Assembly (NCBI GenBank): GCA_020634975.1
Contig: JACKAQ010000001.1
Coordinates: 2,914,001 to 2,978,000 of the forward strand
Direction of reading: 5' to 3'
Length of the DNA: 64,000 nt
DNA from: JACKAQ01 sp020634975 [NCBI: Calditrichia bacterium]
GTDB taxonomy: Bacteria; Calditrichota; Calditrichia; RBG-13-44-9
Numbering within the stretch: position 1 is the first letter of the stretch; each line of letters opens with the position of its first letter. The notes under the pieces were generated by a model. That model was not told the DNA's origin. It saw only the letters and a list, made by a program, of their open reading frames with translations, and ran no database searches. Below are positions 48,940 to 58,120 of the stretch, piece by piece. The position numbers and the translations under genes were made by a program.

Positions 48940-49869
48940 TTAAATCAATCCGAGTTTTTTTGCCCAAGATTTAAATTCCCGTTTTTGTCCCATGGACAGG
49001 TTGGGTGGCACATCAATTTCGATGCGAACGTAGTGGTTGCCCTCTTTGCCTTCCGCTTTAATACCCATATTCGGCAAACGGAAAACTTTGCCGCTGCTGG
49101 TTCCCGGTGGAATTTTCAGCTTTACTTTTTTCCCGGAAACGGTATTTGCAAAAACTTCTGTGCCTAACACAGCCTCTGCAATATTGATATATACATTGGA
49201 ATAAATATCAAATCCACGCCGCTCGAATTCCGCATGTGCGGCAACTTTGATTGTTAAATACAAATCGCCGGGCTCGCCGCTATTTGGCGATGGCGCGCCC
49301 TGTCCGCGCAGCCGGATTTTTTTCCCGTCTTCTGCGCCTTCCGGGATTTTGATTTTGATACGTTTGCCGCTGCCGGTTTTGATTACGGTTTCGCCGCCGT
49401 TTACCGCCATTTCGAACGGAACGGTGATGGTCGATTCCATATCTGCGCCGCGCGCGACTTTCTGGCGTTGGGTTCGGGTAAACCGGTCATCGAAACCGCC
49501 GCCGCTAAAGGGATTATCTTCGGGGCTGTCACCAAATAAATTGCTGAAAATATCATGCAAATTACCGGAGAAACCGCCCCCAAAAGGATTTTGACCGGGT
49601 TCGCCACGCCGGGAATTTCCGCCAAAATTGAATCCGTCGCTCGAAAAGCCATGGCGGCGCATCATGTCATATTTTTGGCGTTTTTCCGCGTCACCCAAAA
49701 CGCTGTACGCTTCGCTGATCATCTTGAACTTTTCTTCGGCGGCTTTGTTGCCACCCTGCGAATCCGGATGGTGTTGTTTCGCCAACCGGCGATACGCCTG
49801 CTTTATCTCATCCTGAGAAGCCGTTTCGCTTACGCCAAGCACCTTGTAATAATCCCTTTGGGCACTCAT
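48940..49869 (-). CDS. DnaJ-class co-chaperone (CbpA-like, no zinc finger)
   Basis: This 309-residue protein has an N-terminal J-domain (YYKVLGVSETASQDEIKQAY, HPD in KQHHPDSQ near residues 33-35), a glycine/phenylalanine-rich linker, and two DnaJ C-terminal substrate domains (ESTITVPFEMAVNGG, SGKKVKLKIPPGTSSGK). The four CxxCxGxG zinc-binding motifs of full DnaJ are absent, so it is CbpA/DnaJ class II. It partners Hsp70 to handle unfolded protein. Its start overlaps the lon stop by four bases (ATGA), suggesting coupled translation. Cytosolic. Confidence 0.9.
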   Translation of the reverse strand: MSAQRDYYKVLGVSETASQDEIKQAYRRLAKQHHPDSQGGNKAAEEKFKMISEAYSVLGDAEKRQKYDMMRRHGFSSDGFNFGGNSRRGEPGQNPFGGGFSGNLHDIFSNLFGDSPEDNPFSGGGFDDRFTRTQRQKVARGADMESTITVPFEMAVNGGETVIKTGSGKRIKIKIPEGAEDGKKIRLRGQGAPSPNSGEPGDLYLTIKVAAHAEFERRGFDIYSNVYINIAEAVLGTEVFANTVSGKKVKLKIPPGTSSGKVFRLPNMGIKAEGKEGNHYVRIEIDVPPNLSMGQKREFKSWAKKLGLI

Positions 49870-52295
49870 GCCTGAACCTCCTGCGCCACACCCGTATGAA
49901 TAATTTCCGGATCGTTCCAGCTTTCAATGACAGAATCCGGTTTGAAATTGATGGAAGCACCATCGATGGCAATCTTCCGCACTTCGTTCATGTTTTTGAC
50001 GAGAATAAAGGTCATTTCTTTCATCACGGTTTCCGGAATTTCTTCCAGATCGGCGCGATTTCGTTCCGGTAAAATAATTTTTTTGATGCCGGCACGATGC
50101 GCTGCCAGCACTTTTTCTTTGATGCCGCCAACCGGCAGCACTTTCCCGCGAAGGCTGATTTCGCCGGTCATGGCGATGTCGTTGCCGACGCGTTTGCCTT
50201 TCAGCAGCGAGAGCAGCGCCGTAAACAGTGTGATTCCGGCAGATGGACCATCTTTGGGAATTGCGCCCGCGGGCACGTGAATATGGATGTCGTATTTATC
50301 GTGAAAATCCGCTTCGATATCGAAATCTTCCGTGCGGGCACGAATGTAACTCAGCGCCGCCTGCGCCGATTCTTTCATCACATCGCCCAGTTGTCCGGTG
50401 AGCACCAGCTTGCCTTTGCCGGGCATTTTGTGCGCTTCGATAAACAAAATCGCACCGCCGGAGGGCGTCCATGAAAGCCCGGTTGCAATGCCGGGTTCGT
50501 CAATGCGCTCGGCAACTTCGCTGTAAAATTTTTCGGCACCGAGATACCGTTGTACATCGCCGTCGTCCACAGTTGCGGAAGTAGCAGTGCCTGCAGCGAC
50601 ATCTTTCGCAATACCGCGACAAATACCGGCAATTTTGCGCTCCAGATTCCGGACGCCGGCTTCGCGGGTATGCCCGGAAATCACCGTGCGGATAGCGTCA
50701 TCGGTAATGGTCACTGATTCTTCGCTCAAACCGTGTTCTTTAATTTGTTTCGGCAACAAAAAGCGTTTGGCGATTTCGACCTTTTCTTGCTCGATGTAAC
50801 TGGGAATTTCGATGACTTCCATCCGGTCGCGCAGTGCCGGAATGATGGTTTCCTGCATGTTCGCGGTGGCGATAAACATCACTTTTGTCAGGTCGAACGG
50901 CACTTCCAGATAGTGGTCGCTGAATGTGTGATTTTGTTCGGGATCGAGCACTTCCAGCAACGCGGCAGAAGGATCGCCCCGGAAATCCGAACCCACTTTG
51001 TCGATTTCATCCAGCATGAACACCGGATTATTGGTTCCTGCGCGTTTAATGCCCTGGATAATGCGTCCCGGTAACGCCCCGATGTAGGTTCGGCGATGCC
51101 CGCGAATTTCCGCTTCGTCACGGATGCCGCCCAGCGACAGCCGCACAAATTTCCGCCCGAGCGAATCGGCAATCGAACGTCCCAACGATGTTTTTCCGAC
51201 GCCGGGAGGGCCGACAAAACAGAGAATCGGACCGCGCATATCGTTTTTCAATTTGCGCACCGCGAGGTATTCCAGAATCCGTTTTTTGACATTTTCCAAA
51301 CCAAAATGGTCGGATTCCAGTTGTTCGTTTACCAATTTGATATCGAGATTATCTTCCGAGCTCACAAACCACGGCAGGTCCAGCAACCAGTCCAGATATG
51401 TCCGGGCAACCGTATATTCAGCCGAAGCCGGATGCATGCGGGACAGGCGATCCATTTCTTTTTCCGCAACTTTGCGGGCTTCATCGGGCATTTTTATTTC
51501 TTCCAATCGTTTGCGCAATTCGCTCACGTCGGAGGAATCATCAAATTCACCCAGCTCTTTCTGGATGGCTTTCAGCTGCTGGCGCAGATACATTTCCCGC
51601 TGTCCGCGATTGATTTCGTCTTGCACATCCGACTGAATTTTTTTGCCCAATTCTAGTGTTTGCAAATACCGATTGAAAAAAGTGGTGACCTTTTTCAGTC
51701 GTTCTTCCAGATTTACAATTTCCAGAATTTGTTGTTTTTGCTCAACTTGCACATTGGAAAACGCAATAATCAAATCGCTCACAATTCCCGGTTCGTGCAA
51801 ATTCGCGATCATCGCCTGATGTTCGGTAGTTATTTCCGGCGCCAGATCCGATGCCCGTTGAAACTGGTTTTTCAGGTTGGTCGCCATCGCTTCGATGTTC
51901 AGTTCATCTTCGGGAACGATGTCGTCCAGCGCTTCAATTTCCGCTGCAAAAAACGGCTCTGTTTCCGTGTAACGGGTAATTTTAAACCGGATCAGCCCCT
52001 GAATGAAAGCGCTTTTGCTGCCGTCCGGCAGATCAATAACTTTCAGAACCCTGGCGATGGTGCCTATTTTGTATAAATCTTCTTTGTTCGGATCGTCGAT
52101 GGTGCCATCGCGTTGGGCAACCACGCCGATCAGCGAATCTTCCCGAACGGCATATTCTATCAATCGCAGCGATTTCGGACGGCCAATCGCCAGCGGGATA
52201 AATTGATGCGGGAAAAATACCGTGTTTCGTACCGAAATAATCGGCAGCACTTCCGGTATTTCACCTTTTGTAATCTTTTTGATATTCATGGACAT
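49866..52295 (-). CDS. lon: ATP-dependent Lon protease
   Basis: This 809-residue protein has the full LonA layout: an N-terminal LON substrate domain (LPIISVRNTVFFPHQ), an AAA+ ATPase with Walker A GPPGVGKTSL near residue 360 and Walker B FMLDEIDK, and a C-terminal Ser-Lys protease with the serine in PKDGPSAGITLF near residue 685 and the lysine in AGIKKIILPE. Lon degrades misfolded and regulatory proteins in the cytosol. The ATG at 52295 is preceded by ATGAAAGGATAC. An operon with a J-domain co-chaperone links folding and degradation. No CIRCE-like operator was seen upstream. Confidence 0.95.
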   Translation of the reverse strand: MSMNIKKITKGEIPEVLPIISVRNTVFFPHQFIPLAIGRPKSLRLIEYAVREDSLIGVVAQRDGTIDDPNKEDLYKIGTIARVLKVIDLPDGSKSAFIQGLIRFKITRYTETEPFFAAEIEALDDIVPEDELNIEAMATNLKNQFQRASDLAPEITTEHQAMIANLHEPGIVSDLIIAFSNVQVEQKQQILEIVNLEERLKKVTTFFNRYLQTLELGKKIQSDVQDEINRGQREMYLRQQLKAIQKELGEFDDSSDVSELRKRLEEIKMPDEARKVAEKEMDRLSRMHPASAEYTVARTYLDWLLDLPWFVSSEDNLDIKLVNEQLESDHFGLENVKKRILEYLAVRKLKNDMRGPILCFVGPPGVGKTSLGRSIADSLGRKFVRLSLGGIRDEAEIRGHRRTYIGALPGRIIQGIKRAGTNNPVFMLDEIDKVGSDFRGDPSAALLEVLDPEQNHTFSDHYLEVPFDLTKVMFIATANMQETIIPALRDRMEVIEIPSYIEQEKVEIAKRFLLPKQIKEHGLSEESVTITDDAIRTVISGHTREAGVRNLERKIAGICRGIAKDVAAGTATSATVDDGDVQRYLGAEKFYSEVAERIDEPGIATGLSWTPSGGAILFIEAHKMPGKGKLVLTGQLGDVMKESAQAALSYIRARTEDFDIEADFHDKYDIHIHVPAGAIPKDGPSAGITLFTALLSLLKGKRVGNDIAMTGEISLRGKVLPVGGIKEKVLAAHRAGIKKIILPERNRADLEEIPETVMKEMTFILVKNMNEVRKIAIDGASINFKPDSVIESWNDPEIIHTGVAQEVQA

Positions 52296-52718
52296 AATCA
52301 GATGTATCCTTTCATTAATATTTTATTATCTCAAAAATCGTTCATATTGTCAGTCTTGTTTCGCAACCATTTATAAGTCACAAAAATAGTGCCAAATGCC
52401 AAAACAGATTTAATTTATTGTATTTAATAAAGTTATGAAAAACACTGCTTCGGAGACTGATCTGTCAAAATGTCTGTCATCGTATATCAATATGACAAAA
52501 ATTAGGTTTTCTCTGAAACGTCTGTTCCTGTATTTCGAATGTAATATATTTTTGCGATAAAATGCAGAATTTGCTGCTGTTTTTAATTCGTTTCAATGAT
52601 AAATTAAAGTTATGTGCAGTCGATCATTTATAATTGGAAAAAAATTCTCTTATTATTATAAAAACAGAGTTTGTATTCATAATTGATGCAACGTTAACGA
52701 AATGGAGCTTCGACTGGG
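52296..52718. other. AT-rich divergent spacer between lon and the pseudo-CHAT gene
   Basis: About 420 bases hold the divergent promoters of lon and of the 1228-residue gene. It is clearly AT-rich. I found no CIRCE repeat, no sigma-32-like signal that I can defend, and no small gene. Confidence 0.5.
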
Positions 52719-55700
52719 GTGATGTGGATCGGGATGATGAAATTCGCAGATTTTTTTTCTGCTGATGAGCCGGAGAAATTGCCCGAGTCAGCAGAAAACG
52801 CCGAAACAACCGAAGTTGCCAGCCAACCGGTGGTTAATTCCTACACCGCGTTGCAGCGCCGCTACCGGCAGTTGCTGGCGATTATCCGCAGTGGCGAAAC
52901 GCCCGAAACGCAGGATTTGCAGGATTTTTTGCAGCAATGCGCAACAGTATTTACCGATATTTCTGCAAATGAAACGGCTTTACCGCCAAACACCGGTTAT
53001 CGGATAACGCACCCGGATATTCAATTGCTCGGTTTACCGATGCAGCATCGTGCAACGTTGGAAGCCGATTTGCACAGCGAATGGCAATACCGCACTGTGC
53101 GCAAACATTTGCAAACCGGTGAACCCGCAAATCTGGCGGATGTGTTTTTACCCGTCATTCCGCCGCCGCTCAAAATTTTGTTAATTTTACCCTCGCATGC
53201 TTATCAACCGGTCGATGAAGAATCTCGCCAACCGTATTATTATGAAAAACGCCTTCGGGAAATGTTGCTGTCGCTAATTGCCGATTGCGATGTGGAAATC
53301 CGCATTTTGCCATCGCCCACACGTGCTGCACTGGCGCGGGAATTGGATCAGCATCCCTGCCACATTGTGTACTATTGGGGCGGCGGCGCGGTCGAAAACG
53401 GCGAAAATTATTTGGCATTTGAAAACCCGCTGACGCTGGAAACCGAATGGGTACTCACCTCGGATGTTGCCGCGTTGTTGCGAAATCCGGCAAATCCGGT
53501 GCCGCTGCTGATGTGGAGTTTCTACCCGGATTCGCCCGCCGGAACGGAGCAGGATCAGCTTTCCGGCATCGAAACGTTTTGCCGAGCGGGCATTCCCGCC
53601 GTTATCAGCACCGGCGAAATGCTATCGCCATCAACTGCGATCAGCTTTGCGGAGCAATTGTTCCGCGAACTCGCCAAACGACAAACGCTGCAGGAAAGTT
53701 TTGCTTACGCCATCGAATCGCTGCAGGCGAAAACCGGGCAATTTACGTGGGCTTTCCCAAATATTTTTGAAAATCTAATCGTTCATTATCCTGTGGATTG
53801 GCAGGCGAAACCCCAATCGCCACAGCAAGTCGTTCCGAAAACAAATCTGTTAGCCAAACATTACGAAATCAGCCCGCAAACGCAGATGTTCCCTGTGATG
53901 AGTCGCCAGTTGAAGCGCAGCATGCTCGATGCGATAGAACATCATACCGGCTTATTTTTGCGCGGCAAAACCGGCTCCGGTAAAACGGCGCTGGCGCAAT
54001 GGCTGCTGCAGCAATTTGCTGATGCGTATCCAAACGCTATCACCGTTTGGATTGATGCGAAACAAATCCGCGATGCCCGGACAATCATTCAATTGCTAAA
54101 AAATGAGCTGAAAAACAAAAATGCCGATGCCGCGCTGGAAAACCTGAATTATCAGCCGGATAGCGAAGCCCAATTCCTGCACCTCGCACATGAGCTGGCT
54201 GCGCTGCAGCCGTTGGCATTTTGCTTCGCGAATATTGATGAACTCACCCGTAACGACCAATGGTTACCCGAATATTCAGACATCGCCAAATTGGCAGAAT
54301 ACCTGTGCCGGAGTCGCCGGTTTCCGTTGATTTTCACCGGAAAAACGGTGCCAAAAGCGTTGTCAGCGTTGAAAAGTATATCGCCGGATGGCGCGCCCGC
54401 ACCACTTTGGGAAGATTTGCAAGTTTTTGCGGATGCCTGCCGCTCGATTGCCAACCAATCCGCTGCCGAAAATGATGCGCCAAATATCCGCCAATTGTGG
54501 GACAAACTGGTGGGAAATTGCAACGGCAACGCCGTTTCGTTAAAAATTTGCAGCCGCGCAGATACGCATAGGCTCTCCGAATGGCTGGTTGCACCGGAAG
54601 CGCCCGTCGCCAAAAAACAACGGATAGTTCCCCAAAAAAATGCGCAGGATTTGTTGGATGAAATGCTCGTGCAGCTCGATCCGCAATTGCAGGCGCTGCT
54701 GTTCATGCTGTCGCAATTTCGGATTGCTGTGCAAACAGACGCCCTGACCGGGCAATTCCAGGCTGCCGAAAACGATATGGAATTTCGGACAACGCTGCTC
54801 GATATGCTGGCGCAATTGACGAATTTGGGCTTGCTGGAAGTCAGGCTTGATCCAGTTTATCATATTGAATATTATCAAGTTACGGAAATTTTGCCAAACC
54901 GTTTGATGCTGTTAGCATCGCAGTTGACCCATTTACCGTTCGACGCACTGGAAGCCGGACATTATCATTTTCGCAGCTATCGTTTTTTGGGCGAATCCCT
55001 TACCGAATTGAAATGCGCATTTGAACAATATTCGATTGCCGGTGAATCGCTGTTGGCAAAAAAAACCGGACAATTGCTCATCAAACAATTGATTACTGAT
55101 GGTAATTTTGATGCAGCAATCGAGGTTTTGCGGCGAATGAACAGCGTTTCCGCCAGCCGTTTTGGGATGGTAGAACTGCGCCAGCTCGCAGATTTGTTAT
55201 CGAAGCTGGAACGCTATCCCGCCGCCCAGAAAACCTGGCACCAACTGCTGCAACGGGCAAACCGGGAAAAAAATCGCCAATTTATGCGAATCGCCTACGA
55301 GGGAATTGCTGAAAACTGCCACAAAACGGCAGATGTTCAAACCGCAAAAAAAATGTATTTAGCCTGCCTCAAATTGTGCCGTGAACTGCAGGATACCGTT
55401 GCGGAATGTCGAATACTGCGCTCACTCGGTGAGTTAAATTTGGTGTTGGGCGATAAATCTGCAGCCGTAAAACAGTTACAAAATGCCCAAAAGCTTGCCG
55501 AAAAACTGAACGATCCGCGGGAAATATGGCATATTCAAACCAAATTATCCGATGCTTTTGAAATGCAGGGCAACACCGATGATGCGCTGAATGAACTGGA
55601 TTTGGCACTCGAAAATGCCACCCGGCAAAATTTTCGCAGTAAAATCGCCCAAACCCATTTTCTCCGGGGAAAATTATACCGTCTGAATGGCGAGCTATCC

Positions 55701-56405
55701 GAAGCGACAAAAGATTTTGAAGCTGCACTAACCATCGGGCAGGAAATTGCCGATCGATCACTGTGTAAAAAAGTGCTTTCGCACCTCATCGATATTGCCG
55801 GGCATCGCAACGAATATCAGCGCATTTTGCACTTTCTCGATGAACAATTGAATCTCTGCCGGATTGTCGGTAATTTGGAATGTGAGTGCCAAACGCTCCG
55901 GAAAATCGGGCAGCATTTCATGGAACTCCGGAATTTTGAATCGGCAGCAACCGTTTTCCGGCAATGCAAAAATTTGGCTGACCGGCTGAAAATGACAGAT
56001 GAGCTTGCCGAGTCCAATTATTCGCTGGGCGAAATAGCGCTGGAGCGCGAACAATTTGCGACTGCAACTAACCTGCTAACTGCCGCATTGGCAATTTTCA
56101 GAGAAAAATCCAATACTTTTTGGATACGTAAGTGTTTGTTTTTGCTGAGCATCGTAAATCAAAAGCAAGGCTTGGCAGCCGAAGCTTTTTCCTGCTGGCG
56201 CGAAGTGTTGCGACTGAACCTGAGCGGCGGCCAATTGTCGGATGCTGCACGACAGCTGCTCTATCTGCCCGATTTTCTCCGGAACAGCCGATTGATTATC
56301 GACAGCGAAATGCGCAAAGAATTGTTGCACGCCATCCAAACCGTTAACGGGACGCTCAACGCAGAAGCTGTTTTGCAGTTGCAAAATTTGTTGAAAAAAA
56401 AATAG
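52719..56405 (+). CDS. CHAT-like/STAND NTPase/TPR protein with degenerate CHAT site
   Basis: This large cytosolic-looking protein has 1228 residues. Residues about 150-345 fold like a CHAT (caspase-like) protease: LKILLILPSHAY, then HIVYYWGGGAV (215-225), PLLMWSFYPDSPAG and GIPAVISTGEMLSPSTAISF. In active CHAT domains the first site reads H-x-x-GHG and the second N-A-C; here they are GGG and S-F-Y, so the His-Cys dyad is missing. Next is a STAND-type NTPase with Walker A GKTGSGKT (416-423) and Walker B FCFANIDE near 501-508. About 10 TPR-like repeats fill residues 790-1200. Several in-frame starts exist (GTG 52719, ATG 52722, 52734, 52737). It stands just upstream of the selenoprotein gene, with 77 bases between. 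Resembles ligand-sensing, oligomerising signal proteins. Confidence 0.75.
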   Translation: MMWIGMMKFADFFSADEPEKLPESAENAETTEVASQPVVNSYTALQRRYRQLLAIIRSGETPETQDLQDFLQQCATVFTDISANETALPPNTGYRITHPDIQLLGLPMQHRATLEADLHSEWQYRTVRKHLQTGEPANLADVFLPVIPPPLKILLILPSHAYQPVDEESRQPYYYEKRLREMLLSLIADCDVEIRILPSPTRAALARELDQHPCHIVYYWGGGAVENGENYLAFENPLTLETEWVLTSDVAALLRNPANPVPLLMWSFYPDSPAGTEQDQLSGIETFCRAGIPAVISTGEMLSPSTAISFAEQLFRELAKRQTLQESFAYAIESLQAKTGQFTWAFPNIFENLIVHYPVDWQAKPQSPQQVVPKTNLLAKHYEISPQTQMFPVMSRQLKRSMLDAIEHHTGLFLRGKTGSGKTALAQWLLQQFADAYPNAITVWIDAKQIRDARTIIQLLKNELKNKNADAALENLNYQPDSEAQFLHLAHELAALQPLAFCFANIDELTRNDQWLPEYSDIAKLAEYLCRSRRFPLIFTGKTVPKALSALKSISPDGAPAPLWEDLQVFADACRSIANQSAAENDAPNIRQLWDKLVGNCNGNAVSLKICSRADTHRLSEWLVAPEAPVAKKQRIVPQKNAQDLLDEMLVQLDPQLQALLFMLSQFRIAVQTDALTGQFQAAENDMEFRTTLLDMLAQLTNLGLLEVRLDPVYHIEYYQVTEILPNRLMLLASQLTHLPFDALEAGHYHFRSYRFLGESLTELKCAFEQYSIAGESLLAKKTGQLLIKQLITDGNFDAAIEVLRRMNSVSASRFGMVELRQLADLLSKLERYPAAQKTWHQLLQRANREKNRQFMRIAYEGIAENCHKTADVQTAKKMYLACLKLCRELQDTVAECRILRSLGELNLVLGDKSAAVKQLQNAQKLAEKLNDPREIWHIQTKLSDAFEMQGNTDDALNELDLALENATRQNFRSKIAQTHFLRGKLYRLNGELSEATKDFEAALTIGQEIADRSLCKKVLSHLIDIAGHRNEYQRILHFLDEQLNLCRIVGNLECECQTLRKIGQHFMELRNFESAATVFRQCKNLADRLKMTDELAESNYSLGEIALEREQFATATNLLTAALAIFREKSNTFWIRKCLFLLSIVNQKQGLAAEAFSCWREVLRLNLSGGQLSDAARQLLYLPDFLRNSRLIIDSEMRKELLHAIQTVNGTLNAEAVLQLQNLLKKK

Positions 56406-56482
56406 ATTTCCTCATTCGCTCGCCGATTCTTCCCGCGTTTTTCGTTCAATAAAAATCTGTTAAATCCAATAGGAACAATAGC

Positions 56483-56710
56483 ATGAAGCAAGTTAGTATT
56501 GAATATTGTGTGATGTGAAATTATCAACCCAAAGCTGTCAGTTTGGCGGCTACGCTAAAAAATGCTGTTGGCATTGAAGCATTACTGATTGAATCCAGCG
56601 GTGGTGTTTTTGAGGTGAAAGTGGGGGACAGGCTGATTTTTTCCAAAAAACGGGAAAAACGGTTTCCCATGCATGAAGAAATTCTCGAGATGTTGAAGAA
56701 TAATCGTTGA
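56483..56710 (+). CDS. SelW/Rdx-family selenoprotein with in-frame UGA
   Basis: Read through the TGA at 56516-56518 as selenocysteine, this gives 75 residues: Sec is residue 12 in the motif C9-x-x-U (YCVMU), the redox motif of the SelW/SelT/SelH (Rdx) family. After it come NYQPKAVSLAATL, the SSGGVFEVKV segment and FPMHEEILEML, all typical of bacterial Rdx proteins, and a TGA stop. A ribosome site (AGGA, eight bases before ATG) is present. The convergent gene is selA, nine bases away, which makes the selenocysteine on tRNA. A SECIS-like hairpin follows the UGA. The role is probably thiol redox. Gene callers treat the UGA as a stop, so the gene is easily missed. Confidence 0.85.
56516..56550 (+). 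promoter_or_regulatory. Putative bacterial SECIS element after the UGA
   Basis: Downstream of the UGA (56516-56518), GCTGTC (56534-56539) pairs with GGCGGC (56545-56550) using two G-U pairs, around the loop AGTTT. The loop is about 22 bases from the UGA, in the usual range for bacterial SECIS, and has a G near its 5' side. An alternative CCAAA/TTTGG stem (56529-56546) overlaps it. Confidence 0.5.
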
Positions 56711-56719
56711 ACGCAAATT

Positions 56720-58120
56720 TTACAGCGAATTCAACGCCCTAATGATGATCGGCACCTCGTCATCGCGAACGGTGCGCAGGTTTAGCAGCAGCGCATCATC
56801 CTGAATATAGCCGATGACCGGCGTTTCCCATTCGCGTAATCGTTGGCTGAGCTGGTCCGCGGATTTTCCGTTTGCGGCAAAAATGCGCACCGCGATGGAT
56901 GGCAACTGCTCCAGCGGCAGCGCGCCGCTACCCACCTGAGAAACGGTTTCGATAATATCCAGTTGAATTGCCGGATTGTTGATCTGTTGAACGACAAGTT
57001 CCGCAACCTGTTGTATTTTTTCAACTTCCATCGACAACAATTTGGCTGCCGGGAGTGTTTCCGTCAGCGTTTCCGGTTGCAAATAGAGCCGTAACGTTTC
57101 AGCGAGTGCGGCTAAAATCAATTTGTCACAGCGCAATGCCCGGGCCAAATGATGTTTGCGAATTTTCTCGACAAACCGTTTTTTCCCGGCGATGATACCG
57201 GTTTGTGGTCCGCCGAGCAGTTTGTCGCCGCTGAATGTGATCACATCTGTTCCGCTGTTGAGCACGTCGCCGGCGAGCGGTTCGCCGGAAAGCCCCCAAT
57301 TTTTGGGATCGGTTAATGCGCCGCTGCCCATGTCGTAAATCAACGGAATATCGTGTGATTTGGCCAACTCCGCCAGTTCCGCCAGCGATGCGCTTTCGGT
57401 GAACCCCACAATTCGGTAATTGCTGGTGTGCACTTTTAGCAGCGCGCCGGTTTTTGGGGAAATTACCGCGCGGTAATCCGCCAGCCGGGTTTTGTTGGTG
57501 GTGCCGATTTCCAGCATTTTTGCACCGCTGGATTTCATCACTTCGGGGATGCGAAACGATCCGCCGATTTCCACCAATTCGCCCCGCGAAACGGGCACTT
57601 CTTTCCGGCGGCACAGCGCAGATAGCGTCAAAAAAATTGCTGCCGCACAGTTGTTAACCACCACCGCAGCTTCCGCACCGGTAATCAGGCATATCAGGTG
57701 TTCCACATGCGACATCCGGCTGCCACGTTTGCCGTTATCGAGATCAAATTCCACGCTGCAATAGTGTTCCGCTGCGGAAAGCAATCCGGCTATCGCGGAT
57801 GTTGCCAACGGTGCGCGACCCATGTTTGTGTGCAAAATAATGCCCGTTGCGTTAATTGCACGTCGCAAAGTAGGGGAGGTAAATGTCTGTATTTTCTGGG
57901 AGATACGCTTTTCGAGAATCGCCGGAACCGCTTCCGGTGACATCCGGGAATTTTCGTTCAGCTGCTGTCGGAAGTTATCGATTTCGGACTGAATGATACG
58001 TTTGAGGTAAATGGGCGAAACGGGAAACCGGTTCAGCGATTCCGATTGCAACAATTGCTGGACAGACGGAATCGCCCGAAAAAGTGCCTGCAAATCAGTC
58101 GATTTTTTCATTTTCGACAT
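56720..58120 (-). CDS. selA: L-seryl-tRNA(Sec) selenium transferase
   Basis: SelA converts Ser-tRNA(Sec) to Sec-tRNA(Sec) with selenophosphate in the cytosol. The 466-residue PLP enzyme has the cofactor lysine in ITFSGDKLLGGPQTG and the SelA signature NATGIILHTNMGRAPL near residue 90, plus SVEFDLDNGKRGSR. Start ATG 58120 overlaps corC by 26 bases; MKK at 58111 is possible. It ends nine bases before the SelW gene, on the opposite strand. selB and the tRNA(Sec) gene are not in the window, so they must be elsewhere if the system is complete. Confidence 0.95.
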   Translation of the reverse strand: MSKMKKSTDLQALFRAIPSVQQLLQSESLNRFPVSPIYLKRIIQSEIDNFRQQLNENSRMSPEAVPAILEKRISQKIQTFTSPTLRRAINATGIILHTNMGRAPLATSAIAGLLSAAEHYCSVEFDLDNGKRGSRMSHVEHLICLITGAEAAVVVNNCAAAIFLTLSALCRRKEVPVSRGELVEIGGSFRIPEVMKSSGAKMLEIGTTNKTRLADYRAVISPKTGALLKVHTSNYRIVGFTESASLAELAELAKSHDIPLIYDMGSGALTDPKNWGLSGEPLAGDVLNSGTDVITFSGDKLLGGPQTGIIAGKKRFVEKIRKHHLARALRCDKLILAALAETLRLYLQPETLTETLPAAKLLSMEVEKIQQVAELVVQQINNPAIQLDIIETVSQVGSGALPLEQLPSIAVRIFAANGKSADQLSQRLREWETPVIGYIQDDALLLNLRTVRDDEVPIIIRALNSL

